Source: JBEVMS01 sp040508515
GTDB taxonomy: Bacteria; Pseudomonadota; Gammaproteobacteria; Xanthomonadales; Rhodanobacteraceae
Reading direction: 5' to 3'
NCBI GenBank assembly: GCA_040508515.1
Contig: JBEVMS010000193.1
Location: 1-15,481, forward strand
Length of the DNA: 15,481 nucleotides
The notes under the pieces: model-generated
Told to the model about the DNA's origin: nothing
What the model saw: the letters and a program-made list of their open reading frames with translations, nothing else
Database searches by the model: none
Translations under genes and position numbers: made by a program
Part shown: in pieces, positions 13,827 through 15,481 of the stretch
Numbering within the stretch: the stretch's first letter is position 1
How the letters are laid out: each line of letters starts with the position of its first letter

Positions 13827-13919
13827 ACGCCGCTTGCTGCGCCGCGCATCGGCGCGCGCGCTGCAATCTGCTAGCGTTGCCGGCTTTGCATCGACACGAA
13901 CGGCCTCCAGGAATTTTGC

Positions 13920-15481
13920 ATGTTCGAGCGCGTACTGATTGCCAACCGCGGCGAGATCGCTTGCCGCGTGATCCGCACCTGCCGCCGACTCGGCATCCAT
14001 AGCATCGCGGTGTATTCCGACGCCGACGCCAACGCGCAGCACGTGCGCCTGGCCGACGAGGCCTGGCCGATCGGTGGGCCGCGCCCAGCCGATTCGTACT
14101 TGCGCGGCGAGGCGATTTTGGAAGTCGCCAAACGCAGCGGCGCGCAGGCGATCCATCCGGGCTACGGCTTTCTGTCCGAGAACACCGCCTTCGCGCGCGC
14201 CTGCCGCGAGGCCGGCATCGCCTTTATCGGACCCAAGCCCGAAAGCATCGACGCGATGGGTTCCAAGGCCGCCGCCAAGGCGTTGATGGAAAGCCACGCG
14301 GTGCCGCTGGTGCCGGGCTACCACGGCGACAACCAGGACGGCGAATTCCTCGCCGCGCAAGCACAACGCACCGGTTTTCCGCTGATGATCAAAGCGGCGG
14401 CCGGCGGCGGCGGCAAAGGCATGCGCATCGTGCACACGGCCGGCGAGTTTGGCGAAGCATTGGCGTCGGCCCAGCGCGAGGCGGCCAATGCCTTCGGTGA
14501 TACCCGCATGATTCTGGAGCGATACGTCGAGCATCCGCGGCACATCGAATTTCAGGTGTTCGGCGACAGCCACGGCAACGTGATCCACCTCAACGAGCGC
14601 GAATGCTCAGCGCAGCGGCGCTACCAGAAGGTACTTGAGGAAACGCCCTCGCCCTTCCTCGACGAGGCCCGCCGCGCCGCGATGGGTCAGGCGGCGGTTG
14701 CCGCGGCCAAGGCGGTGGATTACGTCGGCGCCGGCACGGTGGAGTTCATTGTGGCGCCGGACGGCGCGTTCTTCTTCATGGAAATGAATACGCGCCTGCA
14801 AGTGGAGCACCCGGTCACCGAGGAAACGCTGGGGCTGGATCTGGTCGAATGGCAACTGCGCATCGCGGCCGGCGACGCCTTACCGATCACGCAGGAGCAA
14901 GTTTGCGCGCGTGGTCATGCGATCGAGGTTCGCCTGTACGCCGAAGATCCGCAGAAGAATTTCCTGCCCGGTTCGGGCGTGCTGAAAACACTGCATCTGC
15001 CGAGGCCCTCGTCCCATGTGCGGCTGGACGGCGGGGTGATTGAAGGCGATCAGGTCACGATTTTCTACGATCCGATGATCGCCAAGCTGATCGTGCGCGA
15101 CGTCGATCGCCCGCACGCTTTACTGCGTTTGCGCGAAGCGCTGGCGCAATGCGAAATCGAAGGCATCAAATCGAATATCGCTTTTCTGGAACGGCTTATC
15201 CGGCATCCGGCGATCACCGAGGCGCGCATCGATACCGGTTATCTCGATCGCCACTTGGCGGAGTTTCTCGACAGCGAATCCGCGCCAGCCACGGAGGTCT
15301 TGTTCGCCGCCGCCACCGCCGCGCTGTTGTTCGATGAGCAGCCGGCAAGGCGTCTGACTTCCGCCAGCGATCCGCATTCGCCGTGGGCGCACAACGATGC
15401 CTGGCGCATCGGCCATGCCGGCAAGCGCATCGTGGCGCTGGACCTGGGCGGCACCCGCTACGAGATCGAGGCGCACGGCCA
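13920..15481 (+). CDS. liuD: 3-methylcrotonyl-CoA carboxylase, alpha (biotin carboxylase) subunit, 3' end outside window
   Basis: A frame open from ATG 13920 to the window edge, 520 codons, with no frameshift on direct translation. AGGA (13909-13912) precedes the start by 7 nt. It is the biotin-carboxylase subunit that works with LiuB, carboxylating its own biotin with ATP and bicarbonate. The biotin carboxylase N-terminus is MFERVLIANRGEIACRVIRTCRRLGI. The ATP-grasp glycine loop is KAAAGGGGKGMR (158-169). Signature YVEHPRHIEFQVFGD starts at 202, NERECSAQRRYQKVLEE follows, and MEMNTRLQVEHPVTEE starts at 287. After about residue 450 the sequence enters the linker (BT-like) domain. The biotin-carrier domain with its AMKM motif should lie beyond the edge. 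A full protein would be about 660 residues. Propionyl-CoA or geranyl-CoA carboxylase alpha are alternatives, but context favours MCC. Confidence 0.95.
   Translation, partial: MFERVLIANRGEIACRVIRTCRRLGIHSIAVYSDADANAQHVRLADEAWPIGGPRPADSYLRGEAILEVAKRSGAQAIHPGYGFLSENTAFARACREAGIAFIGPKPESIDAMGSKAAAKALMESHAVPLVPGYHGDNQDGEFLAAQAQRTGFPLMIKAAAGGGGKGMRIVHTAGEFGEALASAQREAANAFGDTRMILERYVEHPRHIEFQVFGDSHGNVIHLNERECSAQRRYQKVLEETPSPFLDEARRAAMGQAAVAAAKAVDYVGAGTVEFIVAPDGAFFFMEMNTRLQVEHPVTEETLGLDLVEWQLRIAAGDALPITQEQVCARGHAIEVRLYAEDPQKNFLPGSGVLKTLHLPRPSSHVRLDGGVIEGDQVTIFYDPMIAKLIVRDVDRPHALLRLREALAQCEIEGIKSNIAFLERLIRHPAITEARIDTGYLDRHLAEFLDSESAPATEVLFAAATAALLFDEQPARRLTSASDPHSPWAHNDAWRIGHAGKRIVALDLGGTRYEIEAHG

Noticed and set aside
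13839..13855. Inverted repeat GCGCCG-CGCAT-CGGCGC between the cupin gene and liuD
   Set aside because: GC-rich hairpins of this size are common by chance here, and there is no T-run; I do not call it a terminator.
12366..14588. Minus-strand open frame of 740 codons
   Set aside because: It runs antisense across liuC, the cupin gene and the first part of liuD, which all have clear family motifs on the plus strand. Its composition (Ala/Gly/Arg/His/Gln) is typical of the antisense frame in GC-rich genes, and it spans two intergenic gaps without start signals.
13920..15481. Possible frameshift in liuD, because no long plus-strand frame closes there
   Set aside because: Direct translation from 13920 is open to the last base and carries all biotin carboxylase motifs in order; the gene simply continues past the window edge.

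Overview
The window reads as chromosomal DNA of a high-GC gammaproteobacterium. The most likely home is the Xanthomonadales (Lysobacterales), possibly Rhodanobacteraceae. This is inferred from gene content and protein style: a PsrA-like TetR beside an OmpP1/FadL porin, a short FeoB (614 aa) with FeoA and a small Cys-rich membrane protein, and an Ala-rich small lipoprotein. No rRNA or other phylogenetic marker is present. I see no insertion sequence, phage gene, tRNA or CRISPR array.

Layout. (1) 1-650: the 3' end of phosphoenolpyruvate synthase (ppsA) and a strong intrinsic terminator. (2) 802-3183: a PsrA-like TetR regulator and a FadL-type outer-membrane fatty-acid transporter, closed by a perfect GC hairpin. 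(3) 3181-4179: a minus-strand orphan gene of 134 codons with two inverted repeats upstream, then about 0.5 kb with no convincing gene. (4) 4180-8897: isovaleryl-CoA dehydrogenase (liuA), an acetyl-CoA acetyltransferase, a small heptad-repeat lipoprotein with its own terminator, and the beta subunit of methylcrotonyl-CoA carboxylase (liuB). (5) 8910-12362, minus strand: a Fur-box promoter drives feoA, feoB and a Cys-rich FeoB-associated membrane protein, with tight overlaps. Beyond a 384-bp gap lies a TMEM175-type potassium channel gene. (6) 12441-15481: methylglutaconyl-CoA hydratase (liuC), a cupin protein, and the alpha (biotin carboxylase) subunit of methylcrotonyl-CoA carboxylase (liuD), which runs off the right edge.

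How it fits together. LiuA, LiuB/LiuD and LiuC carry out three consecutive steps of leucine/isovalerate breakdown: isovaleryl-CoA to 3-methylcrotonyl-CoA to 3-methylglutaconyl-CoA to HMG-CoA. The expected HMG-CoA lyase (LiuE) is not in the window and may lie downstream of liuD. The thiolase handles acetoacetyl-CoA, FadL imports long-chain fatty acids, and PpsA feeds C3 units into gluconeogenesis. The theme is growth on fatty acids and branched-chain amino acids. The Feo block is a separate iron(II)-uptake unit sitting in inverse orientation inside the liu genes, so it splits the two subunits of one carboxylase by about 5 kb.

There is no obvious wholly new system. The points most worth a second look are the orphan gene with its palindromic operator-like sites (3181-3689), the Cys-rich protein coupled to FeoB, the two-module heptad-repeat lipoprotein, and the LiuC that lacks one of the two crotonase glutamates.
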